Source: Corella eumyota (Eukaryota > Chordata > Ascidiacea > Phlebobranchia > Corellidae). From it: a stretch of DNA of 64,000 nt. The notes below the pieces were generated by a model, which worked only from the letters and a program-made list of their open reading frames with translations, searched no databases and was not told the origin of the DNA. The stretch is from NCBI GenBank assembly GCA_963082875.1, contig OY720097.1, positions 17,058,501 through 17,122,500 of the forward strand. Reading direction: 5' to 3'. A program made the translations under genes and the position numbers. Shown one piece after another: positions 60,497 through 64,000 of the stretch; position 1 is the stretch's first letter; every line of letters starts with the position of its first letter.

Positions 60497-63400
60497 TAAT
60501 GACGTCACTAAAATAAACCACGGGTGACGTCACAGGTACAAGGAACGACGAGGTGATGCGTTAAAAAGGAGATGGTATCTGCCAATAATAAGACTAAATC
60601 GAAAAACGCCGGGCGCGCTCGAACGCGAGACGTACCGGAATTACGGACCCATGCTTTAGAATTTTTGAGCACGAACAATTACCCAAAGAAAATCTTTTAA
60701 TTTCTGTTAGTGCCGACCCGCGGAGAAGAAAGCCCGCCGCGCGGGTAATCCAATTACTTAAAAAGCGACGAGTGCTAACCTAATCAAATTATCCCTGGCG
60801 CTTTTAAACATAACAATACCAAACAACAATACCCAGCCAATACTTGTAATCTTGGCGGTGAAGGCCTGATTGTTGCCCGACCGCAGTTCACCCTTTGTCC
60901 TATAATTGCTAATTTTTCGGAAAATATTTTAATCTTCGTTCGAAAAAAAATTGTTTTGAAAGAAAAATTTATATTCATGCTAAATAGCTATTAATATTTT
61001 AAAGTAAAATTTTAGGTAAAAACACTTTAATGAAATCAAAAATTATGAAAATAAAGCTGAATAGTGACATCTTGTAGATATTGGATAACAATCATTTTTT
61101 AAAGAAATATTTAATTTAACGCTTAGGTTATCTTATTTTTATGTTGTTTTTATTTTATTTCGTATTTATATTTTACTGTTTATTTGTTTGTTATTTTTTT
61201 ACAATAAAAAAATGAAATCACAATTTGGAATAAAAATTTTATGTGGTAGCCTACTTACATTAATCATCACTAAGTAGTTAGATAAAAATCTATTTATCAT
61301 TGCTAAGTTACTTTTAATATCAATGGCACGGGTATCATATTATACAACTCTCATTGAGTCATATTTAAAAATAGGGTATGATCTAGAAGGTAAATTTAAA
61401 TGCTTGAAACGTAAGGAAACATAAACACTGTACCACACAAACTTCTAATCCCCTGGCAAAACAAACCAAACGCATTGGGCATAACAAAAACATAAATATG
61501 TAATTAGTTATTGGCTTAGAAGAAATAGTTTTGTTTTTAGGAACAAAGAAGACCTTTTTTAAATGTTGTACCTTTGACATAGACGAACGTAGCGCTACTT
61601 TTATAAACAAAAAATAAAGCTCCAACAAAAGTTTATATGTATACTAGGTAAAAAATGTACTTAACATTTAAATATAATAATAAAAATAGGGGCCATTGTG
61701 TCGTTTGTTTACAGAAAATCACAGCTCAAAGATAAATATGTCAGTATTACTGGTGCTAATTGGCGGATAATATTTAGTTTGATATTGAACTTTGGCATTT
61801 GGGGTTAACCACCGCTTTGTTGAAACTTAAACCTGATACCTTTGTCTGTAGTTCGGCTTATATGTAATGTTTATATTAGGATAGGCAAACATAGTCTACG
61901 GTTTAGTAAATAAATGCCAGGAACGACCACAAAACTTAACAACAGAGGTGCTAATAACATTTAAACAATACTAGAAAATGTTAAACCTAAAATTTTATGA
62001 CGTATTTATTAACTTTAAACTATTGAATGTGCACAAGTTGATATTTAAATTTATCAATTGCATTGAGTAAATTAGAAATCAACAGACAACTTTGCAAATC
62101 ACAATTATATTTGTAGTTGATATATTATAGCTATAGAGATAATATACAGAAATGGCAGTACATTAAAAACCCCGCGAAGCAAAAGTGAGCGAAAAATCCC
62201 ATTTATAAAGCATGGTACGAATATGAAGGAATATATATCAATAAATGGCGTTAAAATCACAGAATGATGAAGTGTGAGTTTGGTTTTAAAACCAACGCAA
62301 AAAGTAAGGCAAGTTTTTTTTTTAATTTTGAACATTTTGGAAAGTATTAGGTAGACTTGGCTGCACAAAGATAACCCAAACAGAACAAAATATTTTTAAA
62401 AACGCATTAAAATATTTAAAAGCGTGTTTAAAAACAAAATCTACAAAATGATAAAAACTGTAAAACTGTTAAGTAAAATTATAAGGCATTGAAAATTTTA
62501 AAAACACTATTATGAAACAACAAGTTGAAATTACAAATTTTTAAAATTAAGGAAGCTAAAAAATAAAATATAATTTTTAAATTTAAAAACATCACCTAAA
62601 TTTACATTTATGTACAGTCAAAGGAATACCAAAATGTAGTTAAAATAGAAAAAGTAATTTGGCAGAAATTACAAGTACAGAAAATTAAATTTAAACTGTT
62701 GGTTATTAATAATACAGATAAAATATTATTACCATAACTAGTGCTAAAAATTAAAACAAAAATTCCCACAAAACATGATTAAAATAACAGTCCAACTACG
62801 AAGCCAAGCGGGTGAAGCTTACGAGAAACAAAGGCCGCTAGTGCGCGCCAAAGCGCTGCTAATACTGCATATTAAAAACGAAGGACGAGCAAGTATATTA
62901 TTCAATAAAACGACATTCAATTAAGATACACTTGATTTAAAATTACACTATTACAAAAGGAGATATTTAGTTATAACGGACGGAAAGGAAAAGTTTTTTA
63001 TTGTGCTAATAGTCAAAATATGTTAAAATAAAATTCTATTAAAAATATAGGGGTGGAAAATTAATTATTTATAAAATTTGGAGGAGTTAAATTTGCACGA
63101 AATTAGCATTTCTATACTTAAAATGCTAACACTTAATTTTTTTGTCCACAAATAACTAAACTGAGGAATGTTGCAATTTTTTTTGGAATGTGATAAAAAA
63201 AAATTTAAAAAAAATTATGCACAAAAATACAGAAGTAAACATTTACGCCCAAAAGATGACGTCACTATTAGAAATAGGACATGACGTCATTTTTAATATA
63301 GAAAAGAATGGCGTAATGTTCTGGATATATGCGGTGATTAAAATTTAAAAAGGCAAACTTACACTCTATTCTCCGCCAATAAAAATTTACAAAAAAATGA

Positions 63401-63567
63401 TGACGTCACAAAACATGATTAGGTAATTCATTTTCGCACGTTCAAAATTTAAAAAAATCAAGTAAAGCTAAAAATATTTAAAAAACATGAAAATGAATAT
63501 AATTAACGTGGTTGCTTACAATATGGTGACGTCACATGTTCCGAGCAAGCGGATTTTTCAGACAGAA
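60497..63567. other. 3' UTR of the Dickkopf-like gene and convergent spacer
   Basis: Lies between the stop codons of two convergent genes. The left ~0.6-0.7 kb is probably the Dickkopf-like 3' UTR (AATAAA at 61050-61055; another near 61203). The right ~0.6 kb is probably 3' UTR of the minus-strand gene (AATAAA on the minus strand near 63000). In between is AT-rich DNA with no recognisable gene. Confidence 0.5.
61050..61055 (+). terminator. Candidate poly(A) signal of the Dickkopf-like gene
   Basis: AATAAA about 555 bp after the stop codon. A further AATAAA lies ~150 bp downstream, so the exact 3' end is open. Confidence 0.4.
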
Positions 63568-63744
63568 TTACAAGTCGTCCGATTCCGGCAGAAGAGTTTC
63601 CTCCAAATACTTCATGGATCTTGTTTTGTGATGTTGATGTTGCTTCGGAGGACTGTCCTCGCGGAGCGCCTTCATCACTTCCGATTCTTCGTTGCTGTCT
63701 CTGTGTGACGTCATAATGTGGTGTTTAATAAAATTATGACGTCA
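63257..63744. promoter_or_regulatory. Cluster of six TGACGTCA (CRE) palindromes
   Basis: Perfect octamers at 63257, 63282, 63401, 63527, 63706 and 63737: six in 488 bp. They flank and enter the terminal exon of the partial minus-strand gene. In animals this is the full CREB/ATF site; here it may instead belong to the window-wide excess of this octamer. Confidence 0.6.
63568..63700 (-). CDS. Last coding exon of a gene continuing past the right edge (partial)
   Basis: On the minus strand an open frame reads DSNEESEVMKALREDSPPKQ and ends LEETLLPESDDL before TAA (63568-63570). A plausible acceptor (GTCACACAG) precedes 63700. The segment is acidic, hydrophilic and much more GC-rich than its flanks, as expected for coding sequence. 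Upstream exons would lie outside the window. An ATG at 63712-63714 is in frame, so a short single-exon ORF is the alternative. No family was recognised. Confidence 0.45.
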
Positions 63745-64000
63745 TAAAGTCGTGTTTATTTTTTACATCATTGGTAGATGCCAACATTATAATATCAACG
63801 ACATACAATTTAGATTAAAATGTGTATTTAGGCTATGATTACTACTATTGGTATCTTACTATAAACATATTGTTTATTTTTTTGTTTATTTATGTTGTGT
63901 AAAGGTTAAATCTTTTTAAAATCCCTTGAGCCCAAATATACAGGTGTACAGCAAAATTATAGATGTAACTTTGAAAGGGGGAACACCAAAAAGTTATTTT
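63745..64000. other. Right edge, AT-rich sequence with nothing recognised
   Basis: No exon, repeat or RNA gene is visible. If 63568-63700 is a terminal exon, this is the intron upstream of it. Confidence 0.5.

Noticed and set aside
63487-63708. 73-codon open frame on the plus strand
   Set aside because: Complement of the better-supported acidic minus-strand terminal exon; its own product has no sensible features.

Overview
The window looks like tunicate nuclear DNA, most likely an ascidian of the genus Ciona. It is very AT-rich. Genes are broken into many short exons separated by introns of about 60-400 bp with T-run/AG acceptors. It carries a full chordate cadherin-23 orthologue, genes nested in other genes' introns, tRNA-like SINE fragments, and the palindromic octamer TGACGTCA about 70 times in exons, introns and spacers alike. 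The species call is inference. Exon models were built by hand from splice sites and reading-frame continuity; all seven complete models give an uninterrupted frame.

Layout: (1) 2245-6481, minus: a nine-exon SLC16-type monocarboxylate transporter (498 aa). (2) 10903-36795, plus: a 46-exon cadherin-23 orthologue (2426 aa, 19 cadherin repeats, membrane-adjacent domain, one TM helix, short tail). Two unrelated genes sit antisense inside its introns: an unrecognised 306-aa basic protein (13857-15817) and a 599-aa protein joining a death domain to a six-bladed NHL propeller (24404-28124). (3) 36959-45290, minus: an unrecognised 273-aa basic protein, tail-to-tail with cadherin-23 (163 bp between stop codons). 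Its 7.2-kb first intron holds a 14-monomer, ~313-bp tandem array organised as two near-identical 1.94-kb higher-order copies, a second 317-bp array, tRNA-like repeats and a duplicated copy of its own exon-1 donor region. (4) 47203-47786, plus: a small three-exon gene (133 aa). (5) 52480-60496, plus: a secreted Dickkopf-family Wnt antagonist (237 aa) with a ~7-kb first intron and an unusual lysine/cysteine-rich N-terminal region. (6) 63568-63700, minus: the last coding exon of a gene running off the right edge.

Functional picture: the cadherin is expected to form hair-cell tip-link or interciliary links, the Dickkopf protein to modulate Wnt co-receptors, and the SLC16 protein to move monocarboxylate-like solutes. 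Nothing shows that these genes act together; they are neighbours rather than an operon. The strongest leads are the death-domain/NHL fusion, the block of eight cadherin repeats missing relative to vertebrate CDH23, the higher-order repeat array with an E-box and CCAAT motif in each monomer, and the extreme excess of TGACGTCA.
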